From: Novosphingobium mathurense
Lineage (GTDB): Bacteria; Pseudomonadota; Alphaproteobacteria; Sphingomonadales; Sphingomonadaceae
DNA: 63,982 bases
Direction of reading: 5' to 3'
Assembly (NCBI RefSeq): GCF_900168325.1
Contig: NZ_FVZE01000011.1
Span: forward strand, 1-63,982
Below the pieces are notes generated by a model. It saw only the letters and a list, made by a program, of their open reading frames with translations. It made no database searches and was not told the DNA's origin. Numbering within the stretch: the first letter of the stretch is position 1; each line of letters starts with the position of its first letter. Both the position numbers and the translations under genes were made by a program. This document shows positions 52,963 through 61,523 of this stretch, in pieces.

Positions 52963-53427
52963 TCAAGCGCGGCGCCAGACCTGGCTCTTGCACAGCAGTC
53001 CATGGAGCAGGCAGCCGCTGATCCGGATGGAATCCCTGTCGATCTCGCGAATTTTCGAGAAGAAGGTTGCACCGTGATCGGGAACGAAGACGTTACCCTG
53101 CCAGGTTCCGGGCGAAACACGGTCGTATTCGCTGAGCACCCGGGTTCCCAGCAAGTGCTCGGTCCCGCCCTCGCGCGCGTCGTCGATGGCATCGGGCGAG
53201 GCCCAGACCACCCAACCGCAGAGCCGGTCGGCGCAGTTGCCCGTTTCCACCTTCACGGTGCCGCTCGGATTCACCCAGACGCCGTTCAGCGACGGTGGCA
53301 CCTGCGCGCTGGCGCCATCCGGAAAACCAGCCATGCAAATTGCCAGAAGCGCCAGGCTTGCGAGCAATGGCCGTATCGCTTTGCCCGCCAACCCCGGAAC
53401 CGATCGCATGCGATAGAAGTGCATCAT
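52963..53427 (-). CDS. DUF2147 secreted protein
   Basis: 154 residues with a signal peptide (to ASA). The DUF2147 domain is clear: LNGVWVNPSGTVKVETGNC, then CGWVVWAS, GTRVLSEYDRVSPGTWQGN, VFVPDHGATFFSKIRE and CLLHGLLCKSQVWRR. The family is periplasmic, of unknown function, with a beta-barrel lipocalin-like fold. It overlaps the acvB-like stop by four bases and lies just before mprF, so it probably takes part in lysyl-lipid homeostasis. Confidence 0.85.
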   Translation of the reverse strand: MMHFYRMRSVPGLAGKAIRPLLASLALLAICMAGFPDGASAQVPPSLNGVWVNPSGTVKVETGNCADRLCGWVVWASPDAIDDAREGGTEHLLGTRVLSEYDRVSPGTWQGNVFVPDHGATFFSKIREIDRDSIRISGCLLHGLLCKSQVWRRA

Positions 53428-54155
53428 CCTCGTTCCTTCGCCGTGGTTGCACGCGCCGAACGGATCGCATCCGATATCACCCGATGAAGGGCATCAACAT
53501 CGTCATTCAGATAGTGACCACCGGGCAGTTGCACATGCATGACATTGGGCTGATCCATGTACGGGCACAGGCTCGTGGTTTCCTTGGCCCCCGAAACACA
53601 GACGACCGGGATCCAGGTCAGCCTGCGCGCGCCCTGAACGGCATCTGCATCGGGCTTGGACCAGTTGAACATCTCGGACGGCGATGCCCGCAGGAACAGC
53701 GTATCGGTAGGCACGACCATGATGACCTTGGCGATCTTCGCCCGCACCGGCCCGGGCATGGCAGAGAGCGCGACCGGGATCATGTCCGATCCGAACGACT
53801 GGCCGACAAGGATCACACGGTCGGCATGGCCGAACGTCAGCGCCTTTTCGATGGCGGTCTCGACCAGCGCCCTGACTTCCTGCGGTGACCGCTGATGCCG
53901 GAAATAGACGAGCGAGTTGACGCCGATGACGGGAATGCCGTCTGCGGCCAGGCGCGCGGCGATCTTCGGCCCCATTCCGATCCGGAAGCCCATGTCACCC
54001 GACAGCACGACGGCTGCCAGCCCCGCCCTGGCATCCGTGGCCTGCGGGCTTGCAGCAACCGGCACGAAAGTTTCGCCGCCGAAATATCCGATGTAGCCGA
54101 GAAAGCCGGCTCCTGCTGTCAGAACCGCTGCCAGTGCGATAAGCAGTTTCTTCAT
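53424..54155 (-). CDS. acvB: AcvB/VirJ-family periplasmic serine hydrolase
   Basis: 243 residues with an N-terminal signal/anchor (LLIALAAVLTAGAGFLGYIGY). It is a single alpha/beta hydrolase domain of the VirJ family with GDMGFRIGMGPKIA, nucleophile Ser in VILVGQSFGSDMIP, Asp region in CVSGAKETTSLCP and His in LPGGHYLNDD. It has one domain, whereas Agrobacterium AcvB has two. In Agrobacterium AcvB degrades lysyl-phosphatidylglycerol, and its gene adjoins lpiA. The operon here therefore makes and removes the same lipid. Confidence 0.88.
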   Translation of the reverse strand: MKKLLIALAAVLTAGAGFLGYIGYFGGETFVPVAASPQATDARAGLAAVVLSGDMGFRIGMGPKIAARLAADGIPVIGVNSLVYFRHQRSPQEVRALVETAIEKALTFGHADRVILVGQSFGSDMIPVALSAMPGPVRAKIAKVIMVVPTDTLFLRASPSEMFNWSKPDADAVQGARRLTWIPVVCVSGAKETTSLCPYMDQPNVMHVQLPGGHYLNDDVDALHRVISDAIRSARATTAKERG

Positions 54156-54246
54156 GGCTGCGCGCTTCCTCCGACGCCGCTCATGGCGTCCTCGACCTGT
54201 CCCTCCACTCGTATGACAACTGTGTTGGTCTGCCCATGGATCTTTG

Positions 54247-54261
54247 ATTACAGTTTCGTAA
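54247..54261 (-). promoter_or_regulatory. TKACGAANNNGTAAY motif facing acvB
   Basis: On the - strand TTACGAA-ACT-GTAAT, 92 bases before the acvB start. The same 15-base pattern occurs before the PDZ/two-component operon and before the small secreted protein gene, always 86-98 bases from the start codon. Likely binding site of the OmpR-family regulator encoded at 54839. Confidence 0.6.
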
Positions 54262-54323
54262 CAGTCGTAAGGTCTCCCGCGCGCAAACCTCCGGAAAACG
54301 AGGAAAGCGCTGATGCCCCAACA

Positions 54324-54338
54324 TGACGAAAGCGTAAC
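54324..54338 (+). promoter_or_regulatory. TKACGAANNNGTAAY motif facing the two-component operon
   Basis: TGACGAA-AGC-GTAAC, 98 bases before the PDZ gene start, preceded by CCAACA in exact agreement with the copy at 56918. It suggests autoregulation of the two-component operon. Confidence 0.6.
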
Positions 54339-54435
54339 GTGACTTGCGCGCGGCCCAATCGCATTTTTCGTTCATGCCCGTCGGAATCCTAATCAGCCAA
54401 CCCCCTGCCCCGCGATCGTCGCCTCGTCGATCGCC

Positions 54436-54849
54436 ATGAGCCGGCCTGCACCAGCCTCGTTGCATCGCCTGTGCATGGCAGGTGTCATGCTCTCGCTGGC
54501 GGCCGCCGCCCTGGCCCTGTTCTTCGGCGCACAGAAGCTTGCGGTCCATACGATCATCCACCACGCGGACCGCGATACCCTGCCCGGCTTCACCATCGCC
54601 AGGGCGACGCCGCCTGCCCGCGGGCTTGTCATTACCAGCGTGCGCACGGACAGCGAGGCACAGGCCCTGGGGATTGCTGCGGGCGACCGTCTGGTGGCGA
54701 TCAACGACAAGTCCGTGAGATCCGTCAGCGATGCCCGCCGCGATCTCGCCAATGCCAAGGGCACGCGATTGCATCTCGACTTGGTGAGGGATCACATTCG
54801 TCGTACGCTGGTCCTGCAACACAAGGCTGATCGGCATAATGAGCCATAA
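54436..54849 (+). CDS. membrane-anchored PDZ-domain protein
   Basis: 137 residues: one N-terminal membrane helix (MLSLAAAALALFFGAQKLAV) and a periplasmic PDZ domain (RGLVITSVRTDSEAQALGI, then GDRLVAINDKSVRSVSDARR). There is no protease domain. It overlaps the response-regulator gene by 11 bases, so it belongs to the two-component operon. It may bind C-terminal tails of misfolded envelope proteins and pass the signal to the kinase, which is an inference. Confidence 0.82.
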   Translation: MSRPAPASLHRLCMAGVMLSLAAAALALFFGAQKLAVHTIIHHADRDTLPGFTIARATPPARGLVITSVRTDSEAQALGIAAGDRLVAINDKSVRSVSDARRDLANAKGTRLHLDLVRDHIRRTLVLQHKADRHNEP

Positions 54850-55522
54850 GATTCTGCTCGTCGAAGACGATGAGGCCACGGCCGCTTACATATGCAAGGG
54901 CTTGAACGAGGCGGGGTTTACCGTCGATCATGCCACAGACGGCAGGGACGGTTTCTTCCAGGCCAGCGACGGGACGTATCAGGCGATCATCCTCGACAGG
55001 ATGCTGCCGGGACTGGACGGTCTGGCCGTGCTCAACGCGTTGCGTGCGGCAGGGATCGAGACGCCGGTCATCTTCCTTTCCGCGCTCGGAACGCCTGACG
55101 ACAGGGTTGAAGGGCTGCTGGCAGGATCGGACGACTATCTGGCCAAGCCGTTCGCCTTTGCCGAACTGCTTGCCCGGCTTCGCCTGCTCTTGCGCAAGGG
55201 AAGCGCTCCGCAGGCGGAAACGAAACTGACGTGCCGTGATCTTGAAGTCGACCTGCTATCGCGCAAGGTGCGCCGCGCAGGCGTGCCGGTCGATCTCCAG
55301 CCCCGCGAATTTCGCCTGCTGGAATACCTGATGCGCCACGCCAATCAGGTGGTGACGCGCACGATGCTGCTGGAAGGCGTGTGGGACTACCATTTCGATC
55401 CGGGCACCAACGTCGTCGACGTCCACATCAGTCGCCTGCGCAAGAAGATCGACAACGGTTTGGGCGAACCCTTGCTTCACACCGTGCGCGGCGCGGGATA
55501 CCTGCTCGGCGCCGAGCGCTGA
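54839..55522 (+). CDS. OmpR-family response regulator
   Basis: 227 residues. The receiver domain has the acidic pocket VEDDE, phospho-acceptor Asp in IILDRMLPGLDG, Thr/Ser site VIFLSAL and Lys in DDYLAKPFAF. A winged-helix DNA-binding domain follows (LQPREFRLLEYLMRHANQVV, then VWDYHFDPGTNVVDVHISRL). It is followed three bases later by the kinase gene. It is the likely reader of the TKACGAANNNGTAAY sites around it. Confidence 0.92.
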   Translation: MSHKILLVEDDEATAAYICKGLNEAGFTVDHATDGRDGFFQASDGTYQAIILDRMLPGLDGLAVLNALRAAGIETPVIFLSALGTPDDRVEGLLAGSDDYLAKPFAFAELLARLRLLLRKGSAPQAETKLTCRDLEVDLLSRKVRRAGVPVDLQPREFRLLEYLMRHANQVVTRTMLLEGVWDYHFDPGTNVVDVHISRLRKKIDNGLGEPLLHTVRGAGYLLGAER

Positions 55523-55525
55523 CGC

Positions 55526-56926
55526 TTGCGCCGGTTGTTCTTCCTGCCCCGCTCGACGATTGCGCGTCTGGTCGCGATGCTGGTCATCGCGCAATTCGCC
55601 GCGACCGCCGGAATCCTCTACTTCGTGCGCCTTTCCTCACAGGAAACGCTCCTGAGCGAGCAGAAAGCCGTCGTCGCCGAGCTGCGGGACGGACTGCTCG
55701 CGGAATACCGAAAGGAAGGCAAGCCCGCCCTCGTTGCCGCCATTCGCGACCGGCTGCAGTTCCCGCAGTCGGGCATACCCGTGATCCTCCTTCTCAACCC
55801 GGACGGCACCGTCGCTGCGGGCAATCTCGACAACTGGCCGCCGGTTATCGGGGAGACGACCGACTGGACGACGCTGACCCTGTACCGAAAGGACGCCACG
55901 GCACCGGAAGCCATGGCATTTTCTGCCAGCACGCTGCGGGACGGGTCGCATCTGCTGACCGGGCATGTCATCGAAAGCGGCCTGCAGTTGCAGAAGATCA
56001 ATGATGAAGCCCTGTTCGCAGCGGCATTGCTCGCCTTGCCCATTTCGCTCCTGATCGCGCTTCAGGTCGGGCGAAGCATCGCCAGGCGGATCGCCGCGAT
56101 CGCCAGAACGGCCGAGGCGATCGGTGCGGGCGATCTCTCCCACCGTGTCCCGCTCAACGGCACCCACGACGCCTTCGACCGGATGGGAGCGGGCATCAAC
56201 GAGATGCTCGAGCGGATAGAGCTGCTCGTCGAGGAACTGAGAATGGTGACCGACGGCCTCGCCCATGACCTGCGGTCGCCGGTGACCCGGCTCAAGTCGC
56301 ATATCGAGCAAGCCTTCGCCGATACCCGCGATCCGGAAGACCTGGCGGTCTTCGAAAAGATTTCCGCCGAAGCCGACACCCTGCTGCGCATGCTGACGAC
56401 AGCCTTGCAGATCAGCCGGGCCGAGGCCGGCATCGGCCGCGAACGCTTCGAGACCGTCGCCCTGGGCGACCTGCTGGAGGATCTTGGCGAAATCTACGGT
56501 CCCTCGGTCGAAGACTGCGGCTTTGGCCTTGAGACAACGGTCCCGGTCCCCATCGCGATTTCCCTGCACCGCGATCTCATCAGCCAGGCGCTCGGCAACC
56601 TGATCGAGAACGCCTGCAAATATGCCCGCGGAGGAACCACCATCCGCCTCAGTGCACGCAAGGACGATAACGCCGTCGTGCTCACGGTATCGGACGATGG
56701 CGTCGGCATTCCCGCCGAGTTGCGCGACATTGCCCTGCGGCGTTACAGCCGCCTCGATCCCGCGCGACACAAGCCCGGAGCCGGCCTCGGTCTGGCCCTC
56801 GTCGCATCCACGGCCAGATTGCATGGTGGAACCTTCACCCTGGAAGACAACCAGCCTGGCCTGCGCGCGGTGATCAGGCTTCCGGTGCACGGCACGGATG
56901 GCGACACCGTGCCCCCGCCAACATGA
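55526..56926 (+). CDS. sensor histidine kinase
   Basis: 466 residues with a TTG start at 55526, the only start near the regulator stop. It has two membrane helices (about 10-32 and 160-182) around a periplasmic sensor, a HAMP linker (RIAAIARTAEAIGAGDLSHR), the phosphorylated His in GLAHDLRSPVTRLKSH, and an ATPase domain with GNLIENACKYARG, SDDGVGIP and GAGLGLAL. It pairs with the regulator upstream. The unusual start codon should keep kinase levels below regulator levels. Confidence 0.92.
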   Translation: MRRLFFLPRSTIARLVAMLVIAQFAATAGILYFVRLSSQETLLSEQKAVVAELRDGLLAEYRKEGKPALVAAIRDRLQFPQSGIPVILLLNPDGTVAAGNLDNWPPVIGETTDWTTLTLYRKDATAPEAMAFSASTLRDGSHLLTGHVIESGLQLQKINDEALFAAALLALPISLLIALQVGRSIARRIAAIARTAEAIGAGDLSHRVPLNGTHDAFDRMGAGINEMLERIELLVEELRMVTDGLAHDLRSPVTRLKSHIEQAFADTRDPEDLAVFEKISAEADTLLRMLTTALQISRAEAGIGRERFETVALGDLLEDLGEIYGPSVEDCGFGLETTVPVPIAISLHRDLISQALGNLIENACKYARGGTTIRLSARKDDNAVVLTVSDDGVGIPAELRDIALRRYSRLDPARHKPGAGLGLALVASTARLHGGTFTLEDNQPGLRAVIRLPVHGTDGDTVPPPT

Positions 56927-56938
56927 CGAAGATGTAAT
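56924..56938 (+). promoter_or_regulatory. TKACGAANNNGTAAY motif before the small secreted protein gene
   Basis: TGACGAA-GAT-GTAAT, overlapping the kinase stop codon and 86 bases before the next gene. The preceding CCAACA is the same as at 54318, so the two copies share an unbroken 13-mer. Confidence 0.6.
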
Positions 56939-57023
56939 CTGCAGGAAATGCTGCGGACGGGATGCGGGGTCTAACAGGGGTTTCGACAGGCAATGACGCC
57001 ACGTCGAAACTGGAGTTCAAGAC

Positions 57024-57239
57024 ATGAAGACCCGTTCATTCGTCACTGGTATTGTTGGCGCCCTGATGATCGCCGCCCCGGGTCTTGCCGTCGCTGCGAC
57101 CGCAAGCACGGCGAGCCACACCAAGGCCGCCACCGCAAGCTGCAAGGGCCTCACCGGCAAGGCGCTGAAGACCTGCAAGGCGAACATGACCCACAAGAGC
57201 GCAACGAAGCAGTCCGCGCCCAAGTCGACGGCCAAGTAA
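57024..57239 (+). CDS. small secreted Lys/Ala/Thr-rich protein
   Basis: 71 residues: a signal peptide (to AVAA) and a short basic mature part with one Cys pair (TASCKGLTGKALKTCKANM) and a Lys/Ser/Thr-rich end. It slightly resembles PsiF-like small periplasmic proteins, but I do not recognise a family. GGAGTTC lies before the ATG. The regulatory motif upstream suggests it is a target of the two-component system. Confidence 0.72.
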   Translation: MKTRSFVTGIVGALMIAAPGLAVAATASTASHTKAATASCKGLTGKALKTCKANMTHKSATKQSAPKSTAK

Positions 57240-57552
57240 TCCTGCCCCATCGGAGCACGACAGTCGCTGGAGCCCCCTCGCTCCGGGAAGCCTTGACGCA
57301 AGCCCCGATCGACAGGCTTTCGAACGACTTTCGTGCTCCGCTTAACAAAGAAATCCATGCCCACAGCCGATTGAGGCCCAGTCGGTTGGCGACAACCGGC
57401 AACACTTTGCGAAAAAGCCGTCCCAGATCAGGACCTTGCCTCAAAGGGACTATCTTCGCAGTTGCAAAAGAAATAATGCTGCAGTGCAGTTGATTGGAGG
57501 TCTGGCACCCGGCCAAGTCAAAGATCCGACTGCCGACTCCAACACCAAACTC

Positions 57553-57578
57553 AGGCCCGGCATCGCCCGGGCCTTTTT
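57553..57578 (+). terminator. intrinsic terminator with no obvious gene
   Basis: AGGCCCGG and CCGGGCCT form an 8-bp stem, followed by a run of five T. It is a textbook terminator on the + strand. The nearest upstream + strand gene ends 313 bases earlier, and the bases between (57240-57552) contain no convincing reading frame, so it could end a small RNA or a long 3' tail. I see nothing else in 57240-57739. Confidence 0.75.
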
Positions 57579-57739
57579 CATTACGCACCAGGCGGCAACG
57601 ACGTCAGTTTCCAATCTCATACTCATCCGCAACTGAGGGTCGGCAGATTGGCGCCCTGCGATAGAGTCCATCATAAGCGCCGCGCGCGCCATCGGGTCGG
57701 TACCGGAGAAGCGCCTTGGCAGACGGCTCGCCCGGCTCT

Positions 57740-58438
57740 CTACCACCGTTCGGCCTCGTTCAGGCAATCACCCTCATCGGGCTCTCGGATATCGCGCCGA
57801 AGTTTGTCTCGGTGGATGATCTCGTTGCCTCGATGCTCACGGACACCAACGCTGCGGTACCGGGGCAGAATGATCGTACTGCTCGAGCAAGACCTAATCG
57901 AACGGTACCCCGATGCGACGGACACACGTCGAACATTCATGCGTTTGACGCCGGATGCTCTTTCGAAGATGGAAGAGTTATTCAGCCGGCAGTCATTCCC
58001 AGGCATGTCTTTGACATGCCGACCGAAACAAGCTGATCGCAAGTGTGTATGGACCGATCGAAGGAACTGTGGTGAAACTGTCCGACATTCTCGTTCCAAC
58101 CTATATCCAGATGTTGAAGGCTCTTTCGGCCTGGCTCCGCAAGGCTGAATTGCAAATGACCGATGGCGCAGCGGAGCGCCTTCTGTCCGCGCAACTTGCC
58201 CCTGACATGTTCCCGCTGGCTCCAGTTCCAGCGCCCGCGTCGTAGGGACGATGCCATCCTGTACCTTGACGAAAAGGTCATCACCGAAATGCTTGCGCAA
58301 ACGCGCCAGCGCATGACTGATGGCGCTTTGGCTCCGGCAGAGTTCCTCGGCCGCCCGGGAGACATTGCGATGTTTCAACAGTGCATCGAAGACGACAATG
58401 AGATTGAGGTCCAGAACCCGGTAGCGCTCGCTCAGCAT
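57740..58438 (-). pseudogene. LysR-family regulator remnant
   Basis: The first 75 residues are a normal LysR DNA-binding domain (LNLIVVFDALLKHRNVSRAA, then LCRSQSAISHALARLRKHFG, DDLFVKVQDGIVPTTRALEL). After ELEPA the frame loses all resemblance to the effector domain, with no invariant motifs, although the frame stays open to 57740. A deletion or frameshift has therefore removed the sensing half. It is divergent from the acyl-CoA dehydrogenase gene, which it may once have regulated. Confidence 0.72.
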
Positions 58439-58649
58439 TCCACCTCCCCGTCAGGCGCGGCACTTGGTGCCTAACTCTTTCAGGATACTCCCTGGTGCGC
58501 CTTCGGATAAGAAAGTGTCCGGCTTACCGGTAGAAGGCCACTCCCTATCGCTGACCGACATGCACGGCGTCGATCACCCTAATGCATAGTGCGAGCGTGA
58601 CTTGCATTCGTGGCCCGAGCAGCCGTGCATTCATTTTTCGGGGAATGAA

Positions 58650-60356
58650 ATGCCAGGATATAGCCACCAAGCCGCCCGACTTCAGCGTCATCTGGAGATT
58701 GCGCCCTTCATCGATGAACTGCTCGAGGCGAGCGGCGGGACCGGCGACATGGACTTGTGGCAAATGGTCGTCGAGGAAGCCAGCCGTCTTTCAGAAGGCG
58801 TAGTCGCGCCAATCGACTCGCAACTGGACCAGGCCGGGCTGACGATGGAAAATGGCCGTGTGCGGACGATCCCGGCACATGGGCATGCGTGGCAAGCCTA
58901 TGTGCAGGCAGGCTGGCTCACAGCGGATGTTCCTGCAGATCAGGGTGGGCAGGGCCTCCCCCTCGCGGTGCTTTCCGCCTGCGAGGAGCTCATGAATCGC
59001 GCCTCTCCGGCATTCATGATGCTACCCACCGCCGTCCGCTGCGCGACAGCCCTGCTTCATGACGCAGCGGACCCTGCAGTTTATCAGGCCTGGCTACCGC
59101 ATCTCACCGCTGGCAGCTGGACCGCGACCATCTGCATCTCCGAGCCCGATGCCGGTTCTGACGTCGGGCGGATCCGGACATCGGCAGCCCTCGGGGCGGA
59201 CGGCATCTGGCGCGTCACGGGAGAAAAATGCTGGATTTCCTACGGTAGCCACGACCTTGCGGAACGGATCGGTCATTGCATTCTTGCACGGACGTCGCCT
59301 GCTCCCGGCGTACGCGGCCTCAGCCTGTTCCTGGTCCCCGATCGTGCTGCCACAGGCGAACCGAACGGCGTCGTGTTGCGCCGCATCGAGGAAAAAATGG
59401 GCCTGCATGGTTCACCGACCTGTGCGATCGGCTTTGAGGATGCGCACGCGACCCTGCTTGGAAAGGAGGGCGCCGGCCTCCAGCACATGTTCCGCATGAT
59501 GTCGGCGATGCGGCTCTCGTGCGGTCCGCAGGGAACGGGAGTCGCAAGCGGCTCCTTCCACGTCGCCCTGGACTATGCCCGCGAGAGGCGCCAGGGCGGC
59601 GATCCTGTTACTCCGCCCGTTGCGATAGCAGAGCATCCCGATATTCAACGACTCCTGCTCAGCATGGCCGGGAGAATCGAAGCGGCGCGTGGCCTCAATA
59701 TCGCGGCGGCCGCCGCGCTGGACGTGGCAGGCCTCCATGCCGACCAGGCAGTCCGGGACGATCAGCTTGCGCTGGCGCAGTGGCTGCTCCCCATCGTCAA
59801 GGACGGGGCTGCAAGGCTGGCATTCGAGATATCCAGCGACGCCATGCAGGTGCTCGGCGGCGCAGGTTATACGCGGGAATGGCCGATCGAGCGCCATCTG
59901 CGCGATTCGCGGGTTTTCTCCATTTATGAGGGCACCAGCGGCATTCAGGCGATCGACCTGCTGGAGCGTCGGCTCAAGCGGGAAAAGGGCAGAGGTCTGC
60001 GGATTTTCCTCGACCTCGCCCGGCGCGAGCCTGGTGGAGGCCAGGCCTTCGATGCGGAGTTGCAGCATATCCTGGCCATGCTGGAACGAACCAGCGGCAT
60101 GCTCGCACAATGCGATGGACGCACCTCGGCCGCTGCCGCGACGCCATTCCTGCGGCTTGCTACAATCGCCGCGCATGCCTGGATTGCCGCGAGGATATTG
60201 CGGCTGGCGGGAGATGACGCGACCGGCCGTTCGATGAAGGCTGCGGCGTCGGCATTCATGTCGGACGCACGGCATCTGGCGGACCTGGAGGCGGCTCGCG
60301 CATCAGGCCCCGACACGGTGCTTGATGATTTTCCCCGGCTCTATTGCGAAGGCTGA
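58650..60356 (+). CDS. acyl-CoA dehydrogenase
   Basis: 568 residues from the ATG at 58650 (GGGGAA upstream). It is an FAD-dependent acyl-CoA dehydrogenase of the long DmdC/FadE5-like branch: PADQGGQGLPLAV, WTATICISEPDAGSDVGRI (flavin contact), GEKCWISYGSHDL, and the C-terminal MQVLGGAGYTREWPIERHLR-DSRVFSIYEGTSGIQA block with the catalytic-Glu region YEGT. A C-terminal helical extension follows. It introduces the alpha-beta double bond in an acyl-CoA. It is convergent with the alcohol dehydrogenase gene. Confidence 0.9.
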   Translation: MPGYSHQAARLQRHLEIAPFIDELLEASGGTGDMDLWQMVVEEASRLSEGVVAPIDSQLDQAGLTMENGRVRTIPAHGHAWQAYVQAGWLTADVPADQGGQGLPLAVLSACEELMNRASPAFMMLPTAVRCATALLHDAADPAVYQAWLPHLTAGSWTATICISEPDAGSDVGRIRTSAALGADGIWRVTGEKCWISYGSHDLAERIGHCILARTSPAPGVRGLSLFLVPDRAATGEPNGVVLRRIEEKMGLHGSPTCAIGFEDAHATLLGKEGAGLQHMFRMMSAMRLSCGPQGTGVASGSFHVALDYARERRQGGDPVTPPVAIAEHPDIQRLLLSMAGRIEAARGLNIAAAAALDVAGLHADQAVRDDQLALAQWLLPIVKDGAARLAFEISSDAMQVLGGAGYTREWPIERHLRDSRVFSIYEGTSGIQAIDLLERRLKREKGRGLRIFLDLARREPGGGQAFDAELQHILAMLERTSGMLAQCDGRTSAAAATPFLRLATIAAHAWIAARILRLAGDDATGRSMKAAASAFMSDARHLADLEAARASGPDTVLDDFPRLYCEG

Positions 60357-60434
60357 TCGTCGAAATACCATCACCCGCCCTCAAGCGGCTGGTGATGGTA
60401 TGGATCGTTTGGACACCGTTCGTCCGGCGGGACA

Positions 60435-61523
60435 TCAGGCCTCCATGACAAGGACCGGCTTGATCACCTCGCCGGAATCGGAGGCTTGCATCGCCTCTTC
60501 AGCCGCCTCGAATGGATAGAATCTGATGATCTTCTCCAGCGGCAACCTGCCCATGCGATAATGTTCGACGAGGGCAGGCAGGAACAGGGATGGATCGATG
60601 CCGCCTTCCACCACGCCAATGATCCGGCGGCCGCCCGACATGATTGCCGACGGGCTTACGGAAAATGCTGCGCCAGGCGGATAGGCACCCACCAGCGCGA
60701 GCGTGCCTCGGCCAGCCAGTCGATCGAACGCCGGTTCGAGCAGGGCAACGGCACCGGTCGTATCGACGATATGATCGAAGGGGCCCGCCAGCGCGGCAAT
60801 GTCGGCTGCAATTTCCGTGGCGCCAAGCTCCTGGCCGACTTCTAGCCGGTGGGCGTGACAGTCGAGGAGCGCGATCCGCTGCGCGCCGGCAATCTTCCCG
60901 GCCATGACGGCGGACAGGCCGACCGCGCCTGCCCCCAGGACCGCCAGCGACTGTCCGGGCTGCACCTGCAAGGTTTCCAGCACGGTGCCAGCGCCCGTCT
61001 GGACGCCACACCCCAGCGGCGCGAGGGTCGCCAGCGGCAGTTCCTTGTCGATCCGCACCATGTTGCGGATGTCGACCAGGGCATGGGATGCGAAGGCGGA
61101 TTGGCCGAAGACCCGGGCCGATATGGGTTCTCCGTTGCGCCGGATACCCGGTGCGCCATCCTGAGGACCCAGGCCAAAGTTCAGCGCGAAAAAGGCGTCG
61201 CAATAGCCTGGCTGATGGTTCGAACATGCATGGCAATGGCCGCAGCTGGCAAAGCTGAGCAGCACATGGTCACCCGGCTGGAAGGGCCCCGCATCCGGGC
61301 CGATCGCCTCGATCACGCCCGCGCCTTCATGGCCGAGAATGGCCGGAAACGGCACGGGGATGGCGCCCTGGCGCATCACGGCATCGGTATGGCAGACACC
61401 GCAGGCATGCAGCTTGACCCTCGCCTGGCCCGGCCCCGGGGGATCCATGACCAGCTGCTCGATCGAGAAGGGCGCGCCGGGCGCATCGAGGACCGCCGCG
61501 GCAATTTCGACCACACCGCTCAT
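60435..61523 (-). CDS. zinc-dependent (aryl-)alcohol dehydrogenase
   Basis: 362 residues of the zinc MDR family, closest in texture to aryl- and terpene-alcohol dehydrogenases. The catalytic zinc Cys is in HACGVCHTDAV, with ILGHEGAGVIEAIGPDAG, and the structural zinc site is CGHCHACSNHQPGYC. The nucleotide fold appears as LAVLGAGAVGLSAVMAG. It is coupled by ATGA to the aldehyde dehydrogenase upstream, so the two would convert an alcohol to an acid, as in benzyl-alcohol or geraniol degradation. Confidence 0.9.
   Translation of the reverse strand: MSGVVEIAAAVLDAPGAPFSIEQLVMDPPGPGQARVKLHACGVCHTDAVMRQGAIPVPFPAILGHEGAGVIEAIGPDAGPFQPGDHVLLSFASCGHCHACSNHQPGYCDAFFALNFGLGPQDGAPGIRRNGEPISARVFGQSAFASHALVDIRNMVRIDKELPLATLAPLGCGVQTGAGTVLETLQVQPGQSLAVLGAGAVGLSAVMAGKIAGAQRIALLDCHAHRLEVGQELGATEIAADIAALAGPFDHIVDTTGAVALLEPAFDRLAGRGTLALVGAYPPGAAFSVSPSAIMSGGRRIIGVVEGGIDPSLFLPALVEHYRMGRLPLEKIIRFYPFEAAEEAMQASDSGEVIKPVLVMEA

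Noticed and set aside
57499..57552. Possible tRNA-like 3' end (GGAG...CTCC followed by ACACCA)
   Set aside because: No T-arm consensus, no anticodon arm and too short; the pairing is probably chance.
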